A program made the translations under genes and the position numbers. Of a stretch of 6,328 bases of DNA, positions 1 through 5,113 are shown piece after piece. The notes below the pieces were generated by a model. The model searched no databases. It was given only the letters and a program-made list of their open reading frames with translations, and was not told the origin of the DNA. The number at the start of each line of letters is the position of its first letter. The first letter of the stretch is position 1. This stretch comes from Thermoplasmata archaeon (GTDB taxonomy: Archaea; Thermoplasmatota; Thermoplasmata; RBG-16-68-12), in contig JAJYKG010000130.1 of assembly GCA_021788795.1 (NCBI GenBank), positions 1-6,328 on the forward strand, in the 5' to 3' direction.

Positions 1-270
1 CCTGTAGGACTTCACCGGCGTCACCCAGTCCGTCTCGGGGTCCGTCTTCCCGGTCTTGTAGTCGAAGTGACCCTGGTGCCACGGACACTCAAGCCAGCCG
101 TCGACCAGGGCCCCCTCCCCGAGCGGACCGCCCTCGTGCGTGCAGACGCCGTCGATGCAGTAGAACTTCCCGTCCTTGCGGACGAGGGCGAACGCTTTCT
201 TGCCGATCTTGGCCTTGCCCACGCGACCCTCGGCGATGCTGGATTCCGGGATGGCCTTCTCGAACGTCAT
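1..270 (-). CDS. Rieske-type [2Fe-2S] ferredoxin (partial, 3' end outside window)
   Basis: Ninety codons are visible from the ATG at 270; the C-terminus lies beyond the left edge. The reading frame shows the Rieske cluster signature: Cys43-Thr-His45 in CTHEGGPLGEG, then 16 residues, then Cys62-Pro-Trp-His65 in CPWHQGHFDY. Two Cys and two His ligate a [2Fe-2S] cluster in this family. There is no signal peptide or membrane segment, so this is a soluble cytoplasmic Rieske ferredoxin of the small (about 100-110 residue) type used as an electron carrier for oxygenases or reductases, not a bc1-type subunit. The second Cys-His pair carries CPWHQGHFD where CPWHGxxFD is common. The ATG at 270 was preferred because a TATA-like AGATACC lies about 24 bp upstream, which fits a leaderless transcript. 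An in-frame GTG at 282 is the alternative. The gene is divergent from the exported-protein gene. The family call is firm; the partner enzyme is unknown. Confidence 0.92.
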   Translation of the reverse strand, partial: MTFEKAIPESSIAEGRVGKAKIGKKAFALVRKDGKFYCIDGVCTHEGGPLGEGALVDGWLECPWHQGHFDYKTGKTDPETDWVTPVKSYR

Positions 271-290
271 GGGATACGGCACGCCAGACC

Positions 291-300
291 GGTATCTGCT
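291..300 (-). promoter_or_regulatory. Putative TATA-like box for the Rieske gene
   Basis: On the minus strand this reads AGCAGATACC. Its AGATACC core is centred about 24 bp upstream of the ATG at 270, the distance expected between an archaeal TATA box and the start site, so the transcript could begin at or next to the start codon. A purine stretch (GAAAG) precedes it, in the usual BRE position. The box is degenerate and no Shine-Dalgarno sequence precedes the ATG. This is inferred from spacing only. Confidence 0.3.
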
Positions 301-310
301 CTTTCGGCAT

Positions 311-334
311 TCCCGCTCGCTTTCCCGAGCGGGA
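311..334. repeat. Perfect 9-bp inverted repeat in the divergent intergenic region
   Basis: TCCCGCTCG (311-319) is followed after six bases by its exact reverse complement CGAGCGGGA (326-334). It sits about 10 bp upstream of the putative Rieske TATA-like box, where archaeal activators often bind, and about 155 bp from the start of the divergent exported-protein gene. It could be a dimeric regulator site or an RNA hairpin. There is no T-tract, so a terminator is unlikely. Confidence 0.5.
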
Positions 335-454
335 CCCTCCCTGGACCCCGGGGCCGCGGGTTCATCCGGTTTTCGCTTTTCGGCCACGGGAAACCGGCCG
401 GGGTCGCCGCCCCTCGGGGCCGGAATGGGACACCTTCATCAGGCCAGGTGCCGT

Positions 455-469
455 GGTCAAGGGTTGACC
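455..469. promoter_or_regulatory. GGTCAA-GGG-TTGACC dyad, candidate operator
   Basis: Two perfect 6-base arms (455-460 and 464-469) are separated by GGG. The dyad lies 21 bases before the GTG start at 491. It falls just downstream of a weak TATA-like stretch (about 433-445, CCTTCATCAGG), so it would cover the predicted transcription start. A repressor bound there would block transcription of the exported-protein gene. The sequence is seen directly; the function is inferred. Confidence 0.35.
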
Positions 470-477
470 GTGGCCCA

Positions 478-485
478 GGAGGGGG
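478..485 (+). promoter_or_regulatory. Ribosome binding site deciding a GTG start
   Basis: AGGAGGGG, complementary to the 16S 3' end, is followed by GAAGCT and then GTG at 491, a gap of five to seven bases. It selects this GTG over the upstream in-frame ATG codons, which lie before the divergent promoter region. Confidence 0.65.
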
Positions 486-490
486 AAGCT

Positions 491-1501
491 GTGTCGACAC
501 CGCCCACGTCTGCAACGCCCGCCCCGGAGACGAACGGACCCATCCCGGCCGCCCGGAAGGGGCATGCGGGCTCCTGGATCGCGGTCCTCGTGGCCGTCAT
601 CGTGATCCTTGCCGCGGGCCTCTCGTACTACTACCTCGTCTACCTGCCGGGGACGCGGAGCTCCACGCCCTTGCTGGAGGAGGCAGGGTTCACGGACGGG
701 TCCGTCGTGACCTTCGTGTACAACGGCACGGACACCTTCCTGTGCGAGCCTTCGATGAGCGTGATGTTCCCAAACGACCCGACGGCCTCGGCCGCCGCGG
801 CGACGACCCCGTGCGAGGTCGGCAACGCGAGCCAGAACGCGGTCTCCCAGGTGCCCGAGTGGGTCCTGGTCCCCGCCTACGCGGGCCTCTCCATCTTCGG
901 CGTCACCGCCCTGGGGGCGAACGCGCGCGGCTTCCCGGCAGTCAACGGGACGGCGCTCCCGACGGACTGCGGCGCGGGAGGATCACCCACGGCCTGCGTA
1001 GACCACCCGACCTACCTCTACTCCCCGCTCTTCGTCGCGGTGGAGGACCACCTCAACCTCACGAACGGCTACGGCGGCTTGCCGCGTGGGGTGCTTCCCA
1101 CGCCGGCCCATGACCACCTCCTGGACACCGGGACGAAGTACCCGAACGTCGAGTGGGGCACGATCGCGGTTCTCGTGCTCGACCCGAACATCCTGCCGAA
1201 CCGCTCCACGGGCACGTGCGCGGCCACGGTGCCCTCCAACCTCTCCAGCCCGACGGGGAACTGCCTCACGAGCCTGAACGCGCTCGAGGCCGCGCTCACG
1301 ACGTGCTCGAGCGCCGCGGCGAACTTCAACGCCGCGGCCAAGAACCCGATCTGGCAGACCCTCGTCTCCGTCGGCGTGTCGCCGTGCGCCCAGGTCTTCG
1401 TGCCCGGGGCGAGCTCCGCCGCGCAGATCAGCCATCTGAACGCGAACCTCTACATCCCCTTCCTGGTGCAGCCTGGGGCCCCGGCCTCGTTCCCGAGTTG
1501 A
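491..1501 (+). CDS. Membrane-anchored, eight-cysteine exported protein of unknown function
   Basis: The product is 336 residues from a GTG start preceded by AGGAGGGGG at 478-485. The open frame extends further upstream but has no better start, and its upstream part reads as non-coding. Layout: a Pro/Thr/Ala-rich cytoplasmic tail (1-28), one hydrophobic segment (about 29-51, ending YYYLVYLP), then an external domain of about 285 residues. That domain holds eight Cys (85, 108, 160, 169, 243, 258, 272, 299), an even number suited to four disulfides. It also has six N-glycosylation sequons (Asn78, 112, 152, 189, 237, 250), as expected of an archaeal surface protein. Other conserved-looking stretches are VPEWVLVPAYAGLS (121-134) and YPNVEWGTIAVLVLDPNILP (217-236). 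There is no CxxC motif, no catalytic signature that I recognise and no C-terminal anchor. The basic residues before the segment (ARKGH) place the N-terminus inside. I do not recognise the family. Weak resemblance in layout to the archaeal DUF929 proteins is not supported by any shared motif. Confidence 0.85.
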   Translation: MSTPPTSATPAPETNGPIPAARKGHAGSWIAVLVAVIVILAAGLSYYYLVYLPGTRSSTPLLEEAGFTDGSVVTFVYNGTDTFLCEPSMSVMFPNDPTASAAAATTPCEVGNASQNAVSQVPEWVLVPAYAGLSIFGVTALGANARGFPAVNGTALPTDCGAGGSPTACVDHPTYLYSPLFVAVEDHLNLTNGYGGLPRGVLPTPAHDHLLDTGTKYPNVEWGTIAVLVLDPNILPNRSTGTCAATVPSNLSSPTGNCLTSLNALEAALTTCSSAAANFNAAAKNPIWQTLVSVGVSPCAQVFVPGASSAAQISHLNANLYIPFLVQPGAPASFPS

Positions 1502-1593
1502 GCCTGCCGGGTCTCGGGGTCCGCAGGGTCTCGCAGCAGCGGATGCGTTCCCTTCCCGGCCGAGGGCCCGTCGTCCGACCCGATTTGCACCAT

Positions 1594-1601
1594 CTTCATT
1601 T
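1594..1601 (+). promoter_or_regulatory. Weak TATA-like element before the small Cys-rich gene
   Basis: CTTCATTT is the most AT-rich stretch of the 122-bp gap and is centred about 26 bp before the ATG at 1624. That spacing fits a leaderless archaeal transcript; no Shine-Dalgarno sequence is visible. A short perfect dyad, CGCGT-A-ACGCG (1610-1620), lies between it and the start codon. The support is positional only. Confidence 0.25.
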
Positions 1602-1623
1602 CGCGGACCCGCGTAACGCGACC

Positions 1624-1923
1624 ATGGACGGAATGCCAGCTCCTCCGGGACGCAACGTGCAGGACCTGGGACTCTGCGTCGTGGAAGACTCGTGCCGCGC
1701 ACGAGGCCATCGCATCGCGCGGGCCTCGATCGCCCGCTCCTCGAACGACCGCACGACCGTGGACGAGATCTGCCTGGACTGCACCGAGGCCGCGGGACGG
1801 CTCGAGGGCCTGCGTCTGTGGCACAGTGTGTGCCCGTGCTGCTTCTCCACCGCCTTCCCGGACGGCCTGCCGAACCTCCCGCGCACCCACGCCGCGAGCG
1901 GGCACCCCTCGCACCATCACTGA
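1624..1923 (+). CDS. Small Cys/His-rich protein of unknown function, paired with a flavoprotein
   Basis: The product is 99 residues from the ATG at 1624; in-frame ATGs at 1633 and 1543 are alternatives. It has seven Cys: Cys18, Cys24, a CxxC at 50-53 (CLDC) and a CxCC cluster at 70-73 (CPCC). The tail is His-rich (His89, 94, 97-99, ending HPSHHH). Such a set could bind zinc, an iron-sulfur cluster or another metal, or act as a dithiol redox protein, but no known family is recognised. There is no signal peptide or membrane segment. Codon third positions are strongly G/C as in the neighbouring genes, which supports real coding. It ends 15 bases before the ATG of the ferredoxin-reductase-like gene, so the two are probably co-transcribed and the product may be that enzyme's partner. 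It could instead be a regulatory or metal-storage protein. Expression and start are uncertain. Confidence 0.65.
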   Translation: MDGMPAPPGRNVQDLGLCVVEDSCRARGHRIARASIARSSNDRTTVDEICLDCTEAAGRLEGLRLWHSVCPCCFSTAFPDGLPNLPRTHAASGHPSHHH

Positions 1924-1938
1924 CCGGGCGGCTCTTCC

Positions 1939-2721
1939 ATGGCGACCGAGGCACCCAGGCCGAGGGGCACCGTGGCCCCGGACGACCGCGAGGCCCGCAG
2001 CCCCGTGGAATGGGAGGCCGCGGTCCTCGCAGTCCGCGACGAGACGCCCACGGTGAAGACCTTCCGCTTCGAGCGCCCCGACGTCCCGTTCACGTTCCGC
2101 CCGGGGCAGTACATGGCCGTGCGCATCGGCGGCGTGGACGACCCGCGGGGCGACTCCCGGACGTTCTCGATCTCCTCGAGCCCGAGCGACCTCGACGGGA
2201 TTTCGGTGACCACGCGCCTCGGCCCGAGCCCGTTCAAGCAGCGCCTCTTCCGCCTCGAGGCCGGGGAGGACGTCAACCTCTGGGGACCCTTCGGCAGCTT
2301 CGTCCTCGAGCCGAACCACCCCGCGGTCCTCCTGGGCGGCGGGATCGGTGTCACGCCGTTCCGCAGCATGATCCGCTTCGCCGCGGTGGAGCGGCGCGAC
2401 CAGGTCATCGTCCTCCTCTACTCGAGCCGCACGAGCGAGGAGGTCGTCTACCGCCGCGAGTTCGAGGACCTCGCGCGGACGTGGCCGAACTTCCGGCCGA
2501 TGCTCTGCGTGAGCCGCCCCGAGGAGTCGAAGGAACCGTGGCCGGGCCGCACGGGCCACGTGGACGCCGCGCTCGTCCGCGAGGGCCTCGCGGGCCTCCG
2601 TCATCCGGTGTGCTACATCTGCGGTCCTCCGGGCATGGTCCAGGGACTGCACGCCATCCTCGCCCGCGAGATTCGCCTGCCGCCGGGCCAGATCCGCACG
2701 GAGTCGTTCACCGGGTACTGA
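1939..2721 (+). CDS. FAD/NAD(P)H ferredoxin-reductase-like oxidoreductase
   Basis: The 260-residue product has the two-domain ferredoxin-NADP reductase fold. The FAD-binding barrel (about 24-125) carries RPGQYMAV (54-61), the flavin-binding RTFSIS (74-79, the RxYS-type motif) and WGPFGSF (115-121). The nucleotide-binding domain (about 128-260) carries GGGIGVTPFRSM (133-144), the CGPPGM motif (228-233, whose Cys is near the nicotinamide in relatives) and a C-terminal ESFTGY that closes the active site. It moves electrons between NAD(P)H and a one-electron carrier via FAD in the cytoplasm. No ferredoxin domain is fused at either end, so a separate partner is needed. Candidates here are the Cys-rich protein encoded just upstream and the nearby Rieske ferredoxin. 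The first 23 residues are a polar extension. No Shine-Dalgarno sequence precedes the ATG; the short 15-base gap suggests coupling to the upstream gene. The family is certain; cofactor preference and substrate cannot be read. Confidence 0.93.
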   Translation: MATEAPRPRGTVAPDDREARSPVEWEAAVLAVRDETPTVKTFRFERPDVPFTFRPGQYMAVRIGGVDDPRGDSRTFSISSSPSDLDGISVTTRLGPSPFKQRLFRLEAGEDVNLWGPFGSFVLEPNHPAVLLGGGIGVTPFRSMIRFAAVERRDQVIVLLYSSRTSEEVVYRREFEDLARTWPNFRPMLCVSRPEESKEPWPGRTGHVDAALVREGLAGLRHPVCYICGPPGMVQGLHAILAREIRLPPGQIRTESFTGY

Positions 2722-2752
2722 GACGCGCGACCCTGAGTCCCACCGCGAATTC

Positions 2753-2766
2753 GGGAAGGTATAAGG
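2753..2766 (+). promoter_or_regulatory. Putative BRE plus TATA box
   Basis: GGGAAGG followed directly by TATAAGG (2760-2766) is the best archaeal-type promoter in the window. A start site about 25 bp downstream (near 2787) would place the Shine-Dalgarno GAGGAGG at the very 5' end of a short leader before the ATG at 2803. It indicates that the helical-protein gene is transcribed separately from the flavoprotein gene that ends at 2721. Confidence 0.45.
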
Positions 2767-2787
2767 AACCGGGCGCGGTGATGGACC

Positions 2788-2794
2788 GAGGAGG
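2788..2794 (+). promoter_or_regulatory. Ribosome binding site choosing ATG 2803 over GTG 2797
   Basis: GAGGAGG lies eight bases before the ATG at 2803 but only two before the in-frame GTG at 2797, so the ATG is the likely start. Confidence 0.6.
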
Positions 2795-2802
2795 CCGTGA
2801 CG

Positions 2803-3276
2803 ATGAAGACCGACCTGCATCCCATCGAGCAGGAGATTTCCCGGACGAAGGCGGAACTGAACGAGCTGTTCCGGCAGATGAGCCTCGCGTCGCGGCGCGG
2901 GGACGCGTCGGAGGCCCGGCGCCACCAGCTCGCGCTCCTGGAGAAGGGGCGGGAGAAGATCTGGACGATCGCGCGGTACGTGGAACCGGTCAGCCCGCCC
3001 GTGGCCCGGGACCTCGGGCGCTGGCGGTCCCAGATAACGGAGCGCCTCGGCGTGGTGCGGTCCTCGTCCGACCCGGCGGTCCTCCAGCGCTGGGTCGCGC
3101 AGGAGCTCGTGCCGCACCTCCGCCGCAGCGAGCAGGTCGCCCACCTGCTGGCGACGACCACCCGCAGACGAGGGAGGAAGCCGGCAGCGCCGTTCTCCTG
3201 GCCCGTGGTTCCCGCTGCGGCCGGAGACGGGTCCGGAGGCAGGGCTCCGAGGAGTCCTACGAGGAACCGTCCATAG
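2803..3276 (+). CDS. Helical cytoplasmic protein of unknown function
   Basis: The product is 157 residues. The sequence is charged and predicted mainly helical. Residues 7-55 look like a coiled coil or helical hairpin rich in Glu, Arg, Lys and Leu (EISRTKAELNELFRQM, then HQLALLEKGREKIW). Further amphipathic helices cover about 66-84 and 91-118 (VLQRWVAQELVPHLRRSEQV). The last 37 residues change character: a basic RRRGRK patch (121-126) and then a Pro/Ala/Gly/Arg-rich tail that is probably disordered. There are no Cys, no membrane segment and no catalytic motif that I recognise. It has its own TATA-like box and Shine-Dalgarno sequence, and it converges on the UspA gene with 34 bases between stops. 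The basic tail could contact nucleic acid, but that is a guess. The coding call is supported by the promoter, the ribosome site and G/C third positions. Confidence 0.75.
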   Translation: MKTDLHPIEQEISRTKAELNELFRQMSLASRRGDASEARRHQLALLEKGREKIWTIARYVEPVSPPVARDLGRWRSQITERLGVVRSSSDPAVLQRWVAQELVPHLRRSEQVAHLLATTTRRRGRKPAAPFSWPVVPAAAGDGSGGRAPRSPTRNRP

Positions 3277-3277
3277 T

Positions 3278-3293
3278 CCGGCGGTCGAGCCGG
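3278..3293. terminator. Small hairpin between convergent genes, possible terminator
   Basis: CCGGC (3278-3282) and GCCGG (3289-3293) can pair across a six-base loop in the 34-base gap between the convergent stops. No T-tract follows on either strand, so a terminator role is weakly supported. Confidence 0.2.
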
Positions 3294-3310
3294 CGGCGCG
3301 CTTGGACGCC

Positions 3311-3790
3311 TCAGCGGACGATGAGGACCGAGCACGGGGCGCGGGCCACGAGGCCCGCGGAGACGCTCCCCAGGATCATCTTCTTGAACCCCGAGAGCCC
3401 CCGCGTGCCCGAGACGATCAGGTCCGCCCGCTCCTGCTGTGCGAGGCCGACGATCATCTCGACCGGCGAGGACGCCCGGTCCAGGATCACGCCGCGCACC
3501 GCGACGCCGGCCTCCTTGGCGAGCGCGGTCGCGTCGGCGATGATCTTGTCGGCCTCCGAGCGGGCGAGGCGGGAGTAGCGCTCGAGGGCCTGCGGGTCCC
3601 CGATGTCCGGCGCCGCGAGCGCGCCGATCCCCACCGGGAAGGAGATGGCGTTCACCACGACGAGCTCCGCGCCGTAGCGCTGGGTCAGCGCGACGGCCAC
3701 CCGGACGGCCCGCACGGCGTTCTCCGACCCGTCCGTGGCCACGACGATGCGGCGGAACGACCCTGGCGCCGGTTCCTGGGAACGTGCCAA
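3311..3790 (-). CDS. Universal stress protein (UspA family)
   Basis: The product is 159 residues if it starts at the TTG at 3790, the usual size for a single-domain Usp. The N-terminal strand and loop FRRIVVATDGSENA (12-25) and the C-terminal strand CSVLIVR (153-159) are typical. The nucleotide loop matches G-2x-G-9x-G-S exactly (Gly128, Gly131, Gly141, Ser142 in SGTRGLSGFKKMILGSVS), so this is an ATP-binding member, as in the MJ0577 group. Asp20 in ATDGS also belongs to the pocket. It is cytoplasmic, probably dimeric, and in this family usually linked to stress or growth arrest; a specific role cannot be read. The TTG was chosen because GAAGGG (3797-3802) lies six bases upstream and a TATA-like stretch lies further up. 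An in-frame GTG at 3814 would add eight residues. The gene is divergent from the zinc-ribbon gene and convergent with the helical-protein gene. Confidence 0.93.
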   Translation of the reverse strand: MARSQEPAPGSFRRIVVATDGSENAVRAVRVAVALTQRYGAELVVVNAISFPVGIGALAAPDIGDPQALERYSRLARSEADKIIADATALAKEAGVAVRGVILDRASSPVEMIVGLAQQERADLIVSGTRGLSGFKKMILGSVSAGLVARAPCSVLIVR

Positions 3791-3824
3791 TGCAATCCCT
3801 TCGGCCCGTAGCACGCCGCGGCCC

Positions 3825-3863
3825 GCTATCAATCCTTCCCCCGACGGACCCGCCCGGGGAAGG
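3825..3863 (-). promoter_or_regulatory. Putative UspA promoter with upstream dyad
   Basis: On the minus strand GGGGAAGG (3841-3834) is followed by ATTGATAG (3832-3825), a BRE/TATA-like arrangement resembling the one before the helical-protein gene. A start site about 25 bp on would give a short leader carrying GAAGGG before the TTG. GGGGAAGG is one arm of a perfect 8-bp inverted repeat: CCTTCCCC at 3834-3841 and GGGGAAGG at 3856-3863 with 14 bases between. The centre-to-centre distance is 22 bp, two helical turns, so a dimeric regulator could sit over the promoter edge. Confidence 0.35.
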
Positions 3864-3951
3864 CCGGATGCGCCGGGAGGCGGGACCCCGTGCCTGGGCC
3901 GACGTCCGGGGGGTCGAGACGGGGAGCCCGCGGCGCCCGGGATGAGGGAAT

Positions 3952-3962
3952 CCTCAAATACC
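3952..3962 (+). promoter_or_regulatory. Putative TATA box for the zinc-ribbon gene
   Basis: CCTCAAATACC resembles archaeal CTTAAATACC-type promoters and is preceded by the purine-rich GAGGGAA. It lies about 36 bp before the ATG at 3993, leaving a leader of about 10 bases that holds the GGAGG at 3984-3988, four bases from the ATG. Confidence 0.4.
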
Positions 3963-3992
3963 GCGGTGCACCAGGGGGACCCCGGAGGCCCG

Positions 3993-5012
3993 ATGGCCTT
4001 GTATTGCCCCAAGTGTGGCGCCCAGCTTCCGGATAATGCGTCTTTCTGCATGAAGTGTGGAACGAACCTCTCCGCGGCGGAGAAGTCGACGGCGCCCGCC
4101 GCGCCGGCGGCCCCGATCCTCGCGCCCACCGGTTCCACGGCCCTGAAGTGCCCGAACTGCGGCGGCCCGATCTCGCCCCAGTTCGGCGAGATGGTGATCA
4201 CCTGCCCGTACTGCGGCAGCGGCATCACGCTCGCGGACGCGGGATGGAAGGGGATCGAGAAACAGACCATGCTCCCGATCCGCTTCGCGAGCCAGGACCA
4301 GGTCGTGGCCAAGCTCCACGAGCTCATGGACAAGGGTCTGCTGCACCGGCATCTCCAGGAGGAGTCGAAGCTCGAGGAGATGAACCTCAGCCTCGTGCCC
4401 TACTGGATCGTCTCCGTGGCCGCGACCACGAACGTGGTCGCCGCGGACGTGGCCGTGGAGGCGGGGCAGATCGCGACGACCGCGGCGCTCATCGGCCTCA
4501 TGGGAGGCGCCATGGGCGGGGGCCGCCAGGGCGGCTTCGGCTTCGCGGGGCCCATGATCGCCGGCGGCATGATGGGCGGGATGATGGGCGGCACGATGGG
4601 GGGCGGGGGCGCGAAGAAGAGCTACGAGTTCGCGGACAGCTACAACTTCCCCGTGGTCGCGCTCAAGGCGCTCTTCGAGCAGCAGCCGCGGGACTACCAG
4701 TTCGACCTCGAGGAACGGACCTTCTTCGATGTCTCCAAAGTGCCGAAGGGCGTGAAGATCCTGAACGGCGATGTGGGCGAGGAGGGCGCGCGGAACGAGG
4801 CGAAGGCCTACGTCGCGCAGCTGGAGTCCCAGAAGGCCCACCAGCAGCACCACATGATCCAGCAGCTCCACACCGACGTCAACGCATCGGACGTGGAGCT
4901 GCTCCACGCGCCGATCTGGTTCGCCCGCTACGACCACCAGGGACGGAAGATCTCCCTGGTCATCGACGCCAACTCGGGCGGCGTCATCAATAGCATCGGC
5001 CTCCAAGCGTGA
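3993..5012 (+). CDS. Double zinc-ribbon protein with Gly/Met-rich insert
   Basis: The product is 339 residues; the ATG follows GGAGG (3984-3988). The first zinc ribbon is Cys5-x2-Cys8 with Cys19-x2-Cys22 (YCPKCGAQLPDNASFCMKCG), the common archaeal short type. A Pro/Ala linker (30-48) follows. The second ribbon is Cys53-x2-Cys56 with Cys71-x2-Cys74 (CPNCGG...CPYCGS), of the TFIIB/PriA-like type. Residues 93-140 (LPIRFASQDQVVAKL...LVPYWIV) and 307-329 (PIWFARYDHQGRKISLVIDANSG) resemble the body of uncharacterised archaeal and bacterial zinc-ribbon proteins in which a PYW strand pairs with a later P-x-W-x-x-x-Y strand. Between them, 167-206 is Gly/Met-rich with a threefold MMGG-type repeat, then a charged helix (263-295). 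The Ala/Ile/Gly stretch at 160-172 is hydrophobic but short, so membrane insertion is doubtful. The biochemical role is unknown; protein or nucleic-acid binding is possible. Coding is certain. Confidence 0.88.
   Translation: MALYCPKCGAQLPDNASFCMKCGTNLSAAEKSTAPAAPAAPILAPTGSTALKCPNCGGPISPQFGEMVITCPYCGSGITLADAGWKGIEKQTMLPIRFASQDQVVAKLHELMDKGLLHRHLQEESKLEEMNLSLVPYWIVSVAATTNVVAADVAVEAGQIATTAALIGLMGGAMGGGRQGGFGFAGPMIAGGMMGGMMGGTMGGGGAKKSYEFADSYNFPVVALKALFEQQPRDYQFDLEERTFFDVSKVPKGVKILNGDVGEEGARNEAKAYVAQLESQKAHQQHHMIQQLHTDVNASDVELLHAPIWFARYDHQGRKISLVIDANSGGVINSIGLQA
4569..4604 (+). repeat. In-frame 12-bp repeat x3 coding Met-Gly motifs
   Basis: Three successive 12-base units (4569-4580, 4581-4592, 4593-4604) encode MMGG, MMGG and TMGG, residues 193-204 of the zinc-ribbon protein. 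The units differ by only a few bases, which points to recent slippage expansion inside a longer Gly/Met-rich loop. Confidence 0.7.
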
Positions 5013-5028
5013 GAGGCGACCGCCCTCC

Positions 5029-5047
5029 GGAGCCGGCGCCGGGCTCC
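5029..5047 (+). terminator. GC hairpin after the zinc-ribbon gene, possible terminator
   Basis: GGAGCC (5029-5034) and GGCTCC (5042-5047) form a 6-bp stem with a seven-base loop, 16 bases after the stop at 5012. No T-tract follows. It could end the zinc-ribbon transcript or simply be structured leader sequence. Confidence 0.25.
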
Positions 5048-5052
5048 CAAGC

Positions 5053-5061
5053 CTTCAAGTG
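5053..5061 (+). promoter_or_regulatory. Weak TATA-like element for the LOG-family gene
   Basis: CTTCAAGTG stands out in a GC-rich gap and is similar in placement and context to CCTCAAATACC before the zinc-ribbon gene. A start site near 5082 would give a leader of about 30 bases including GGGGGAG (5101-5107), six bases before the ATG at 5114. Confidence 0.25.
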
Positions 5062-5113
5062 CCGGCCCCGCCTCCGTGGAGCAGGAGCGCATCCCCTCCC
5101 GGGGGAGACGGAC

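Noticed and set aside
491..1501. DUF929- or thioredoxin-like function for the exported protein
   Set aside because: The general layout (N-terminal anchor, external domain) is similar, but no CxxC or WCPFC-type active site is present and no conserved motif could be matched.
1450..3144. A 564-codon minus-strand open frame across the flavoprotein gene
   Set aside because: It is antisense to a gene with clear FAD and NAD(P)H motifs, is full of Arg/Pro/Ala as expected from a GC-rich complement, and shows no family motif.
1692..3578. A 628-codon plus-strand open frame
   Set aside because: It runs out of frame across several real genes and past the UspA gene on the other strand; the composition is Arg/Pro-rich, typical of a shifted frame in GC-rich DNA.
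3867..3944. A 25-codon frame starting at ATG 3867 in the uspA/zinc-ribbon gap
   Set aside because: It is short and Arg/Gly/Pro-rich and lies between two divergent promoters; best read as intergenic.
3954..5006. A 350-codon minus-strand open frame opposite the zinc-ribbon gene
   Set aside because: The plus strand has two complete zinc ribbons and a ribosome site; the antisense frame is low-complexity Arg/His/Leu/Val sequence without motifs.
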